A DNA stretch of 64,000 bases from Uloborus plumipes (taxonomy: Eukaryota; Arthropoda; Arachnida; Araneae; Uloboridae). A program made the translations under genes and the position numbers. A model generated the notes under the pieces. That model ran no database searches. It saw only the letters and a program-made list of their open reading frames with translations, and had not been told where the DNA came from. Numbering within the stretch: the first letter of the stretch is position 1; each line of letters begins with the position of its first letter. Shown here piece by piece: positions 46,401 to 57,900 of the stretch. The stretch spans positions 1 to 64,000 of the forward strand of contig JAXGGA010000495.1 in NCBI GenBank assembly GCA_038373865.1, given 5' to 3'.

Positions 46401-49400
46401 AAATTAAGCACAAAAAAGCAAAAATAATAACTATTTACGAAATTGTAATACTAAATAAGCATATTTTTAACTAGAAATACTTGATAAAACATTGTTTTTT
46501 GTTCATTATAGCATCGTTAAAAATCTCCCTTTTTTCTCCCTTGATGCTTTGACCAGATCTTCTGTTTTTTCTTTTCATAAGGTTGGCTGGTCTGGGAATA
46601 TCTTCTTATTAACACAAACACTGCTACGTGCATTGCAGATTTTTGAGATAGTCTGCTGACAAATTTTTGGTTGGATGAGAAAAAAACAAATTTTTAGAGA
46701 AAAAAAATCATAATTTCAACTAATGAAGATTTTTATCGTATTTTCTGTGAAAAAAACCACACATACCAAGTACTTGCATTGGCACCTTATTTTTAAGCAT
46801 TCTTCAGCTTTGCAGACTATTTTTCATATACATCACAGATTACTTGAAAAAATCCTGCTGGTGGGAATTTCTTAAATTATTACTCATTTTCTAGTCCCGT
46901 GCTAAGGATTTTAAGTTGTTAGTCAGTAAATTGGCCAAGTTTTAAAAGTTTAAGCCAAATTTCAAAAGTCATAGCCATAGAATTTCAAATATTTTTTCTC
47001 TTAATCTTAATACAATGGGATATTTTTTTCCTCAGTGAAAATTTCTGAGAATTTTTCGTTCGCCAATACTTTTATTCGCAGAATTTTCTATTTTATTGCA
47101 TTTGGCGAGGTGGCGAATGGTCAGCTTGGTCGCTGATTTTGAATGATACTGATTTTCAAAACCCTTTGTATATTTATTCATTTTTCCCTTGAAGGTTGAC
47201 TGGAATTATTAGAGCTGGAGCAATGAAGGAAGAAGACATACCTATCTGGTATGAAGTGTACAAAGCTTTCCCCCCAAAATATAATCCGGCCTTTACCAGA
47301 CCCCCGGTGGAGAAAGAAATAAAGCCTATTTATTATCCAGAGGATATCATCAGAGGGTAAAGAATCTTAGCAACTTTAATGTGTTTGATAACTTTGATTT
47401 CTTTGCTAAATATGCCATTGCCCAGGGTTTGGAAATATGCACGATATTTCTGAAAATATCAAAAATATCCTATATTTTGTAGTAAATACTTCCTCAAATC
47501 ATTGTTGTTTATTTTCTTTTTCTTACATCATTATTATAATATATAGATCTAAAATTAATGTTTAATAGTTTACTAGTCTGTATTAAAATTGTTACATTGC
47601 TAATAATTTTTTTGTATCAAATAAAAAAGGAATGTTATACTTCTGCATTATCATAATATATTAATGATCCATTAATATATCATATAAATATTGTATCCCT
47701 TTGTGGTTGTTTAAATAATAAATGATTAATGTAGTTTTTATGTTGAAAGTAGCATGGTTTGAGAAATAACTACCGAAACTAGCAAAATATTATATTTTCA
47801 AAATAAGTATCTGATTTATATCGTCGAACCCTGCTCTTGAGGCAGAAATGTTCTTTTTGTTCAGTGTAAAAAATAAAAAAACTATATTTGGGGCAAACTT
47901 TTATCCGGCAGCATTGTGAAGGCTGTGCAAATCCAAATCACAGCGTTTCACTGATGCCAGGTTAGGTTTGTCCTACTGTAAACAGAAGCAATTGATTAGA
48001 ATTAGAATTATCAGAACTGAAAAATATTTTTAAGCATTCAGAATATGTTAAACAGTTTAGATTATTTCAAGAAAACAGAAGTGTTTTCCTGCAAATTTTA
48101 TTCTCAAATGTTCTTAATAAAGTGCTGATATGCCTTAGTATTTTGATAAAAATATTTAATTACCAGTGCAACAATATTTTAAAACTTTTTTTTTTTCATA
48201 TATTGTAACTGTCAGATGTATTTATTAAAAAAAATGCCCATTTGGTTTTTTATTTTAGAGTAAAAACTTCACAATTTTTCTGATTGTATTGTCATATGTA
48301 ACTACATCAAGAACAAAAAAACTGTATTGTTGAGAATCATAAAACTTTTTTTTGTTAAAAAAAATCCTTAAAAATTGTATAATTGAATGCATGAAAAAAG
48401 ATTTTTTGAAAAAAATTCCTCTAATTTTATTCACACAAAGTATTTATAGCATATGCAGTATATTAAAGATCAGTATCAGCAAATATCTTAATTTTCCTAA
48501 ATTTGAAATTTCAATACGACAAAATGTTGAGATTGCAAAATAAATCATGATAAATGCAATTAAAGTGACTATATGAGTTTTTGTTGCAGGAAGTTTTCCC
48601 GAATTTATGGTTCTGTTAGTGTTCATAATTTATTGAATCCCAGTCTTCAATCAAAATCTGTCATGCAGAGGTGAGCATTTTCTGCCTCTTTTGTCTCATA
48701 TTTGTCTTAAAACTTTTAATTGATTTTTTTTTTCAAAACATTCTTTAACTTAATATTTATGGCTTCCAGCTCTTAACTTTGCTTTGTGTTGTCTAAGTGG
48801 CTTTTGTGCCTGTAAACAGTGCTGAAAAATTAGGAGAGAAAAGTACTTACAGAAATTTTTACATAACTGTCTAACATATGCTTAAAAATCAAATAAAACA
48901 TTACTCCAATGTCCGCTTTTAACTCGGAATTAGATCAGAAGCCCTTTTAGACACAGTACCAGAGTGATCTTTTCAAAAAATTAGAAAAGGTACTTGACTG
49001 TTTAAGCACATCAGAATTAAAAGCAACCCACTTTAAAGTCATATATTTTGAGTAGATTCATTTTTGCTATTCCCCAATTTAAGTAAGAAAAAAGTGTTAT
49101 TTACACCCAAAATAGAAGTATAAAGAAAGAAATGCCAAATGATGATTTTAAATCTTGAATTAGGCGAATCACACATCTTTATTGCCTTTTGATACACTAA
49201 GTAAATAATGCAAATCACATACAACTATATTCCTGTACTTCAACCGAAGTCAATACCGTGGAAAAAAAAATTGAGTTCAATCTAGAAAACTTTCAAAGAG
49301 ATATGCTAAGATTAAACAAGAATGTTAAGCTATTGCTTTACTTGCATAATATAATCCATTGTCCTTTGAGTGCTTGTAAAGATTTGAAACAGTATTTTTC

Positions 49401-51824
49401 CAAAAATAAGTTTTTGGTACTTAATCGTTCGCCAGGCGCTAGCAAAAAATCGCCAAATAATGTATCGCTAAATGATGTAGAATTCCGCCAAATTTCTTAC
49501 AACCATATTTGTTTTACCACTGAGCATACTTTGGTTCCATTGACAGATTTGTCACTCACTTTACTTGGCGACATTGGCGATTTTTAATTTTTCGCTTGTG
49601 TCCGGCTAACGGATAAGTATCCAGTTTTTTTTTTAGGAAGCAAATCTTGTTGGCTGTTACCATGATATATTACTATGTTATCAAACCCAGATTGTAATTA
49701 GTATTAGAGAATGAACTACTGGCATTCAAAGTTTTAAAAATTCAAGTTTTAAATAAAAGTTTAAACTGAAAATGTTTGTCTTCATTTTAGGTTTGTTGAA
49801 AAATATCAAGACTTAGAAAAAAGTGGAAACTTTTCCAATGAAGAAGACCTGTTTAAAGCTACTGAAGATGCATTAGAAGATGAAGGAATAACTTTTGTTA
49901 GGAATCCTACAGTATGAACTTTTCTTTTTGTTTTATGTGTCTTGAATTGGTAGATAAAATAATTTTTAGTGATTTTTTTTAAACAAAACTTTTGATGCAT
50001 ATAAAGAGTGGTACTATACATGTATGAAAGGTTTTAAGCAATAGATAATGGGAATATTTTTGTTGTGCAAAAATACAATAGCTGCATCTTGAAAATGCTT
50101 TAAAACAACTTTGATAAATGCATGAGTGGTTATTTTTAGTGTAATTAAATCTACTAACTTTTTTTGATATGCAAAAATAAAATGAAAATTTCCTATTTTT
50201 CTAACATTTTTATATAATTATTTTCACTGCTTACTGAACTCGATTAGGATATTTATAGGTTATGCAGCGCATCTTAAGAATCCAGAAACTGTTATTCCAG
50301 ACATTTTTGAATTGGAAAAAATTAAATACTATCATTATAGGATATTTTAAAATTTTATAAGTTACTTGATCCTATTTAAAGTACTTGATCATACCTGCAA
50401 CTTGCTGCAGATCATTGAGTTGAATAATTACTAAATTATTTTGTATGACTTAGAGGATGAACAATCATTCAGTTTTTTTTTTTTTTGTGAAAATAAAAAT
50501 TTAGAAACCTGTTGCTCTGTACTTGTCACTAATAATTCCTATAAGTCATGCTAGATAAGTAGTGGAATGTAAAATTTTTTGAAATAGTGGAACCCCAATT
50601 TTACGTCGTCTCTTAGTATGTTATCCGGCTTCCAACGTCATTTTCTGTTTGTCCCTGAAAAAGACTATTAGTGGTAATGTTAAAGTATTCATGATTTTGC
50701 ATTTTATTTTTTCAGAAAGTCCCCTTAATAAGTTTTTCTATAAATAGATCAAATTCGTTTCTCATCTACAAGACTCCCACACTTTTTTTTCAGTTTCTTT
50801 TTCGTCATAAATTAGTTTCATAACAGTTTAAAGCCATTCTGGCATTCTTTTTGTTTTGTCTTAATGACTGTTCTATGTTATCTCTTATCACGTAGACAGA
50901 GTCTACGTGATTGTTCAATCCTTCTTCACAACTGAAAACAAGCGCTGTTGACACTCTTCTTGAAATTCTCCCAGTAGTTGATGTGGCATTTATCTGTGTC
51001 ATCTATCATCGCGAATTTTCTCAATATCAGATGTAACGGTTTGATACCAGCCTCCAATGATAGTCATGAAACGATGAAGACGAAGAAAAAATAATGAAGA
51101 CTGTATACAGCTGATCAAGCTATTCGAAGCATAAGAACTCTTTTTTTTTTTTTTTTTGCAAATGCCAACAACGAAGCAAATTTGCAAAATTTATTAATAT
51201 AGAATGTACTACAAATGAAAGTGTTTCTAAAAACAAAATGCAAGTAAAGATTACATGTTTTTCCTACTAGTTCATTGGCTAAGTCTCAATGTTTAAGCAA
51301 TATGCTTGGATTATTAAAACCGTCCCCGATTTTAAGTTTAAAATGCCCAGTCGGGGTTCCACTGTACTTTGTATGCTGTTTTATTATTTTTTTTAGTTTA
51401 AATAAAAATAGGTAATTAAAATCAATTCACTTTGTGCAAAAGATGAATAAAAGCAAAAACAACGTTTTAAACGCACAAGTATATAAAATTTTAAAACAGG
51501 CATAAATGTTTTGAAGGCCCTATCCTCCTTCATCAGTGCTAAGCAAGAAATGGGACCATTTCTTGCTTGGCACTGACGAAGGAGGCTAGGGTCTTCGAAA
51601 CATCTATGCCTTTTTTTAAATTTTACCTACTTGTGCTTTTAAAACATTGTTTTTGCTTTTAAAAATAGGTAATATTTATTTATTTTTAGATCTTTAAAAT
51701 GTGTTGCAAGAAATGTAATTACCCAAACAACTTAATAGATAATTTATTTCATTATTTATTTTGACAGGTCCAAAGTAAAGAAGAAACTTTGAATAATGTA
51801 GAATCTGATGTATCCAACAGATAA
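40445..51824 (+). CDS. mRpS23: Mitochondrial small-subunit ribosomal protein mS23 (mRpS23), spliced gene
   Basis: mS23 is a structural protein of the mitochondrial 28S ribosomal subunit, encoded in the nucleus and imported. Five exons (40445-40488, 47195-47356, 48590-48670, 49791-49911, 51768-51824) join in frame to 154 residues; human MRPS23 is 190, longer mainly at the C-terminus. Matches to the family include the start MAGSKLPRIGSIYER (human MAGSRLETVGSIFSR), then IRAGAMKEED, WYEVYKAFPPKYNP (human WFDVYDAFPP), YYPEDIIRGKFSRIYGS (human WYHEDRIRAKFYSVYGS), NLLNP and QRFVEKY. All splice sites are GT-AG. The start codon lies in AACAATGGCC. Intron 1 is 6.7 kb and holds nested hAT elements. The stop codon is 89 bp from the stop of the convergent minus-strand gene. 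Plus-strand AATAAA at 52194-52199 is a candidate poly(A) signal, inside the last intron of that gene. Confidence 0.93.
40489..41200. other. mRpS23 intron 1, proximal part
   Basis: This is AT-rich intronic sequence. No exon-like frame or element ends are seen. Confidence 0.45.
42150..45640. repeat. Degenerate tandem units split by a nested hAT
   Basis: Units of roughly 120-140 bp share the theme TTTGGAACTTTAATTTC, then AAAAA, a G-rich GAGGTGAAAA-like part, then a C-rich ACCCC- or CCCC-like part and CTAACAT. About five occur at 42150-42852 and four at 45126-45640. The nested hAT at 42853-45117 sits inside one unit at CTAACATCAT. Confidence 0.55.
42853..45117. mobile_element. Nested hAT-type element, 2.3 kb
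   Basis: It runs from CAGTGGCGTAGCAAG to CTTGCTACGCCTCTG, flanked by an exact 8 bp duplication AACATCAT (42845-42852 and 45118-45125). Internal G- and C-rich strings near 44360-44390 and 44505-44560 may be ends of smaller elements. The open frames at 43900-44546 show no known domain. Confidence 0.9.
46039..47194. other. mRpS23 intron 1, distal part
   Basis: This is unassigned AT-rich sequence. Overlapping open frames of about 100 codons on both strands at 46109-46427 show no recognisable domain and may be remnants of a repeat. Confidence 0.4.
47195..47356 (+). CDS. mRpS23: mRpS23 coding exon 2
   Basis: It encodes LTGIIRAGAMKEEDIPIWYE onward to PEDIIRG, the best conserved part of the family. 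The acceptor is CCCTTGAAG and the donor GTAAAG. The phase is 2 at both edges. Confidence 0.95.
47357..48589. other. mRpS23 intron 2
   Basis: The intron is AT-rich with no element ends or extra exon recognised. Confidence 0.5.
48590..48670 (+). CDS. mRpS23: mRpS23 coding exon 3
   Basis: It encodes KFSRIYGSVSVHNLLNPSLQ and SKSVMQ. The acceptor is TTGTTGCAG and the donor GTGAGC. Confidence 0.93.
48671..49790. other. mRpS23 intron 3
   Basis: No repeat with clear ends. The 109-codon open frame at 49258-49587 overlaps no conserved splice context and has no known motif. It is probably chance. Confidence 0.4.
49791..49911 (+). CDS. mRpS23: mRpS23 coding exon 4
   Basis: It encodes FVEKYQDLEKSGNFSNEEDL and continues to TFVRNPT. 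The acceptor is TTCATTTTAG and the donor GTATGA, ending in phase 0. Confidence 0.93.
49912..50586. other. mRpS23 intron 4, proximal part
   Basis: AT-rich and unassigned. A T-run near 50474-50487 is the only notable feature. Confidence 0.4.
50587..51364. mobile_element. pogo/Tigger-like element, 0.8 kb
   Basis: The right end reads GGGGTTCCACTG followed by TA. The left end reads TA followed by GTGGAACCCC, apparently missing the first bases. This inverted repeat with TA flanks is typical of pogo/Tigger-type mariner relatives. Two open frames on the minus strand (50805-51187) are not recognisable as transposase. Confidence 0.6.
51452..51658. repeat. Long hairpin-forming palindrome, about 207 bp
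   Basis: The left arm, from AGCAAAAACAACGTTTTAAA to AGCAAGAAATGG, is followed almost directly by its inverse (CCATTTCTTGCTTGGCACTG onward to ATTGTTTTTGCTTT). Arms are about 100 bp with scattered mismatches and practically no spacer. It lies in mRpS23 intron 4. Confidence 0.85.
51768..51824 (+). CDS. mRpS23: mRpS23 coding exon 5
   Basis: Eighteen codons (VQSKEETLNNVESDVSNR) and a TAA stop. The acceptor is TTTGACAG. The tail is hydrophilic and not conserved, so this exon rests on phase and the splice site. Confidence 0.8.
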   Translation, partial: VQSKEETLNNVESDVSNR

Positions 51825-51913
51825 ATATGAATTATAATTGTTATTCAAGTTTTTAGAATGTCATAGTATAGTTTCAAAAATTAGTAAAAATAATTTTGAA
51901 CGTATCTATAGTT

Positions 51914-51992
51914 TTATTTGTATTCACTAGAAAGCAAGTTCAAGCACATTTGAAAACATTTCTCAGTAGCTATTGGATCATCCGGGTCAATG
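51914..51992 (-). CDS. Unrecognised gene, coding exon 6
   Basis: It encodes IDPDDPIATEKCFQMCLNLL and SSEYK, then TAA. The acceptor is TTTCCCTTCAG. Its stop codon faces the mRpS23 stop 89 bp away. Confidence 0.75.
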
Positions 51993-54900
51993 CTGAAGGG
52001 AAACATGAAAAGAATATCATCAGTAATGCTTTCCAATTTAAATAATTTATTTAAAAGCATATACATTTTTATATATAAGAGTAATAATTCATTTTATATT
52101 TTGATATTATAGAAATGAAGCTTATAATTATATTTGGTTGCTGAGAGATAAACTAATTTTTCATAATGTTATTGGATAGATTATAAGATTATAAATAAAG
52201 GTCATTTCTCTTCATTGAATACATTCATTACTTATTACATTAACAAATTTTTCATTAAATAAATTTTAAATATTAATAACCCTCAAACGTGTCATTTTTC
52301 CACTGGTTATCGGTATCCTCGAAATCGCAATACAGTCGACGCTCAATATAACGACCGTCTCCGTCGTACAGAAACCGGTCTTTATAACGAGTGGTCGCTA
52401 TAAGAGGTAGAACATAGAGTATATTGGGATACAGCTGGGGATTTTCTCACCGGTCGTTATATTAGGATGGTCTTTATAATGTTTGGTCGTTATAACGAGC
52501 GTCGACTGTATTACACTTTTGTGGAATAGTAAGATTCTTGTTTTTTAAAGTTGCAACAAATATACAAGAATTTAACAAAAATTCGTGATTGCTGAAAAAC
52601 TGTTGTTGCTTACCATGCTATATTGTCCACTGTATAAGAAATAACAAGTAATATAGAAAAACAGTAGCAGATGTTTAGAGATAGCTACTTGTTTTCAGAA
52701 ATGTTGTAAAATAATGTAAGCCCACTTTTCCGACACCTAAAAGCTACTAAGCTGTATTAATGTAAATACCTCTGTAATGAGGGATACCCAAAACTCGACT
52801 GTGTTTCAAAATAAACAGCCTCTTTGGAGGAAGTGCCCCCCCCCCCTTCTATCAAACATTATAGCCGATGTTACAAACTTGTGGAACAAAAATAAAACTA
52901 ACCTGAAGATTAACATTGTTTATTAAGAAATAACTTGATCAGATAACTTTTACATAAAAGATTAAATGTGTACTGTCTGCCCACGGTTACTATGGCAAAC
53001 ATCCAGTTTAGTCCGAGTCTATCTGAGTGAGGGGGAAAAGTAAAAATTTGATGCACAAGTTTCATTTTAAATCAGAGGCTTAGACATATCTGCAAAAGCT
53101 GGCATCTCTAAAAACCAACAGATACGTCTAGTTCTGCAAGTATTTTTAATGTTTGAATGATTCAATTTTAACATCTTCTGGTCGATTTTATTGAATTCAT
53201 AAAGGTCTTACTGAGCTAAATTACAAGAAACGACAGTAGAAGAGCTGAACAAAACGGAAGCATATGGTTGAATTCAAGAAGAGAAGAAAATGTAGCACAC
53301 TGCAATAAAATTGGAAGATCTCTATTACTCTATGGCTATGCACTCAAAATTGAAAGAAAAAGGCCATTTTGAGAGAACAAATTTGAATTTGAGCTTTTTT
53401 GGATTTTCTTAAAATTTCAAGAATTTTCGTCTTATTAGTTGTATTTTCAAAACAGTACCTCTGACTGCTAGTTTTAAGGATCTATTTTTCTAAAACTTAA
53501 TTTTGTGAATACTATACCTATTGCTCTTATGACTGGTAGGGGAAGCATTATCAAATATTTTAAATTGAATAATAGTATATTTGAAGTAACTTGTTGTATA
53601 AGGCCAAACATTATATTTTTTGTTTGAAACATTCCTATATTATCTCAAATAGTCCCTATATTATTTTTGGTAAGTTCCTATATTTTATTTCGCATTCCTA
53701 TATTTTTTTCAAAAAATTCCTATCTTTTTTTTTGCCAAATGTCACTTCTACCCCTGAGTGTATCAAGGAACTTCTGTGCTAAGTTTGATGAAAATCCGAC
53801 GAAAACTGGATTTGTATAAGGAACATACATACATACATACATCTATTTATCTATAGAGAGAGAGATTTTTCATTATTTATTGAATTAACATTTAAAAGAT
53901 TGAAAACAAAAGTTAATTTAATATAAAGTGAATACTTACACATTAGTGGGATTTCTTCCTTGTGTAAAAAAATGCGTTATATACATTTTTGATTTTTTAC
54001 CTCCACTGTTAGAAACTGGAGGTGGATTTACCTCCACTGTTTCCTTAGAATTCTACAAATGAAAGATGAAATTAAAATACATTAACTTTAAATGAATCTT
54101 TTTTTTTTTTTTTGAGAGGGAGAATTATAACTAACTTTTAAGGATTCAAGATCCTCTTTAGCTAATCCTCTTCTTCCAGCAGCTGCACTGGAACTGTAAT
54201 CCTTCTTTGAAAAACCATACAAATTGCTATCATAGTACTCCAAATCAGATTTGGGAGCTAAAGGTAAATAATGAGAAAAAATAAACTTATGCGCAAAAAC
54301 TATAATTTTTTTTTTAAGTTGATGGGAGAGGAACTATTCCGTTCCTTTCTTGTTTTTTTTTAATTTCTTACTGTGAAATTGTATGTGTAAGAGAAGTTTT
54401 TCATGGCTAGCACTAAGATGATTGGTGGTTGGAGCATTTTTTTTTTTTTTTTGGAATGATTCGATTTTAACATCTTATTGATTTCAAGGAATTCACAAAG
54501 GTCTTACTGAGCTAAATTGCACAAAACTACAGTAGAAGGTCTGAACAACGCACAGCATATACTTGAATGAGAAAAAAGAAAAGAAAATGTAGCTCATTTC
54601 CATAAAACTGCAAAATTAATAAGGAAAAATACTTTCAAATTTTGAATTAAATAAACTTTTTCGAAAAATTAACGCCTAATGTTGAATAGACAAAAAATAA
54701 AGCACAGTGAGCAAATAAAATGTTCTACATAAAAGACAGATGAATACTTAATCAAAGACAAAAGTGCAACTTCAGCTAGGAAAGAGAAAATTTTTTGATC
54801 GAAACTTTCAGTTTTTGCATGAATATATTTCAATATTAAGTTGCTAATATTTTGAAGGGAACATTTTGAATCTTTATTTTTTTCCCCCATGAATGTTTTG

Positions 54901-57900
54901 TTTTTCTCAAGTATCCCAAGCACACAGTTCAAGCCAAGCCCACTTCATTTCAAGTCATTTTTATAAATGTTTTTAAACATTCTAATATTTTTTGCATACT
55001 CTCAGCAAATCTTATTCATGTTGTTTTGGTTTTCAAGGTCTTTTTCTAATCCAAAATTTCAAACTTTCTGTAATTAGTTTGTTATTTTAAAAACTAAATG
55101 CCGAGTAAAACATTGATTTTAACAGATTGAAAATTTATACTATGTGATTGGTTGTTAAGTAATTTTTAAAGTAAATTTAATTTGATTATTCTGAATAATA
55201 TTTTTTTTCTTAACTATTTGCTTCTTTCTCACATTCCTCTCGCTAAAAATAATTGCTTTTCAGAGCAGAAATTTTTGGCTATTCCATTTCACTACAGTAA
55301 TGTGCTGTGAAACTTGATGATTAATTAAATGATAACTGAAATGGAAATTATTTTATTTAGTACCATTTTTCCTAATGTTTTCATACGGAATCACCATAGA
55401 GAATAAAATAAATTATTTATATTCAGCAAAATTTAGCTTTTAGGAAGTAAGTTGTAAGAGTAAAGATGAGATACATTTTGCACGAAATGTTTTAAAGGAA
55501 TACCTGAATCAGCAAAAAGATCACAAGTATCCAGGGACCCTGAATTCTTAGTTGATATATTGCGTGGAATCACTCCAAGCGTAAGTCTATTTCCTGAGAA
55601 GTCGCAACTTTCTCCAAATGGAGAAGCAGGTTCGGTGAAACTTTCTGCTAGATAATCAGAGTCCCAGATGTCTGGCAACGAAGAATCTTGATTACCTACA
55701 TCTACTGTACTTTTGCTAAATGTAGATGCACCAGTCCTCCCAAATTCTTGCTTAAAATTGAAAAGAAGAATCATAAATACTATGTTTAAAAAGAGACAAT
55801 GTGCATAAAAGTACAAATAAAAACATTTAAAGTGAGTTAATATCTTAGCAAACAGCTGTTTTGAGGCTATCCAATACAGGTCTTATCATCATTGCATAAG
55901 AAAGAAGAATGGTTCATCAATCCAGAACCAATAGTCAAATGAGCCAAAATTCATTTTTAACTCATTTTAAATGTTTTTATTTGTACTTTTATACCCGAAA
56001 GCAGAATACTGCTAAATCGGCGACGTACGTCGCAGAACAGACATCGGGGCTGCAGAACAACTCTGATCAAAATTGAGCAACCAAAAAAAAAAAAAAAAGT
56101 TTGAAAGCGCGCGCGCAAAAAAAAAAGAAAGAAAATTGCCATATAGACCACAGCAGATGTGCGGACGACTTGACTTGAGCTTCTGAGGACCTTCCTGTTT
56201 TTTCCGCAGAACTTCAATGATGACACTTTCGCAGGCTTCGTTTGAAGTTCTGCAGACCTTCTTATTTGGGCCGCAGAACTTTAGCTGCGAAACTTGCAGT
56301 ACACATTCGTTATTCAAATTATGTTTCCAACGATTTTTTTTTTCCGCATGAGAGTCGCGGACGCAAACTTAGTCTGAAATTCTGCCAGCCTTCACATTTT
56401 GGCCGCAGATCTTAAGTGACGAAGCTTGCGGTAGGTACACAAATCAGTTCTTCAAATTATGTATAAAACAATTTTTTCGCAAGAGAATCGCAGGGGTGCA
56501 GGTTTTCAATTGAAGTTTTGCAGGTCTTCACATTTTATCCGCAGAACTTCAATGACGACACTTTGTTTTTCTATTAGATATTCAGTTATGTTTAAAACCA
56601 TGTTTCCTCATGAGGGAATTGCGGGGACGCAAGCTTCGCTTGAAATTCTTCGGACTTTCACATTTTGGCCGCAGAACTTCAGTGTAGAAGCGTGTAGTAC
56701 AAATAGTTTTTCAAATTATGTTTAAAACAATTCATTCTTCCGCGCTAAAGAGTCGCAGGGAGCGGAATTCGTTTGAAGTTCTGCGGGGGGCCTACACATT
56801 TTATCCACAGAACTTCAGTGACGAAACTTACAGTGCATATTAGTTATTCAAATGATGTTTAAAACTATTAACTCTTCCTGTTGAGAGAATCGAGGGATGC
56901 AGGCTTCGTTTAAAGTTCTACGGGCTTTCACATTTTGGCTACAGAACGTCAGCAACGAAACTTCCAGAGCAAATTAGCTTTGTAAATTTTCTTTGAAACA
57001 ATAAATCGTTACTCGTCAATAAATGGCGGGGGGGATGTGTTCGCTTGAAGTTCTCTTTGCGTTTTGACCGCAGAACTGCTGTGACGAATCTTACAGAACA
57101 AATTAAGATTTCAAATAATTTTTCCTGCGGAAAAATCGAGGGGACACAAGCTGTTGGGTCTAAAGACCTTTATTTTTGTTCCCAGACTCACAGGGCTATG
57201 TATTATTAAAAATTAAAAGTACAAATTAAAGTAAAAGTAATGTACGAACCTCTTCTCCCCACGTTTAATTCATCATGCTGGCTCAGCACACTTCAAACCA
57301 ATCGCGGCCATCTTCCAAATCAAAACATAAGTGTTGAGTTGTTTGTGTTTAGCTGCTGCATAGTTTTCGTGGTTCGGAGTCAGTTGTTTAGTGGGGGAAA
57401 ATCCAACTGGGCTCATATGTAAATGAGCAAGGCATTATGGAGATTACATGTGATGTACGCTGACGCAATAGGCACGATAAATAGCGGGCACTACCGATGC
57501 TCTCTCTCTCTTCCTTTTTCGCCTTGTCGCTTCGAGCGTGCCGCGCTCACGACGGTAGCTGCGTAGGCAGCCTTGAGCGTCTAGTGGTGTTAGCCATGCT
57601 TGGCTTGAATTTACAGTAGTGGCTTGTAAACCCACTTTATAGCCTTTAAATTAATGAGCTCATAATAGTTTTCGTCTTTAAAAGTTTTTCAACAACAGCA
57701 AAGAGTACTAAGTCCTGGACCGTGATGTCATGAGTGAAATTGGCCAGGTGAAGAGTGGCAAGTTATTTTTTCTTAGTGGCCGGGCCTCATTATGTTTAAT
57801 GAACCCGGGGACAGCTGCTGCTGACGTCGAAGATAATTGATGTGTTGGAGCGTCGCCAGGAGACCGAACAGGCCAGCCAGATTGTACCGAGCCAGGGCTC

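Larger units (their letters stand above)
51993..53939. other. Unrecognised gene, intron 5
   Basis: It contains the Tigger-like element at 52333-52508, a LINE-3'-end-like repeat at about 53150-53315 and a Helitron fragment at about 53730-53870. Otherwise it is AT-rich. Confidence 0.55.
53150..54615 (-). repeat. Two dispersed copies of a LINE-3'-end-like sequence
   Basis: Blocks 53150-53315 and about 54458-54615 share ATTTTAACATCTT, AAGGTCTTACTGAGCTAAATT, ACAGTAGAAG and AGAAAATGTAGC with moderate divergence and the same orientation. On the minus strand the phrase around TTTAGCTCAGTA recalls the GCTCAGTA phrase at the end of the LINE remnant at 59033-59500, so both may be tails of that family. 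Exons 4 and 5 of the unrecognised gene lie between them. Confidence 0.5.

Noticed and set aside
46109..46427. Opposite 97- and 100-codon open frames
   Set aside because: No recognisable motif on either strand and intronic position. Probably a repeat remnant or chance.
49258..49587. 109-codon open frame as an extra mRpS23 exon
   Set aside because: Exons 3 and 4 join in phase without it, and vertebrate mS23 has no such insert.
50805..51187. Possible transposase remnant in the 0.8 kb Tigger-like element
   Set aside because: The frames lack the DDE or helix-turn-helix landmarks, so coding is not claimed.
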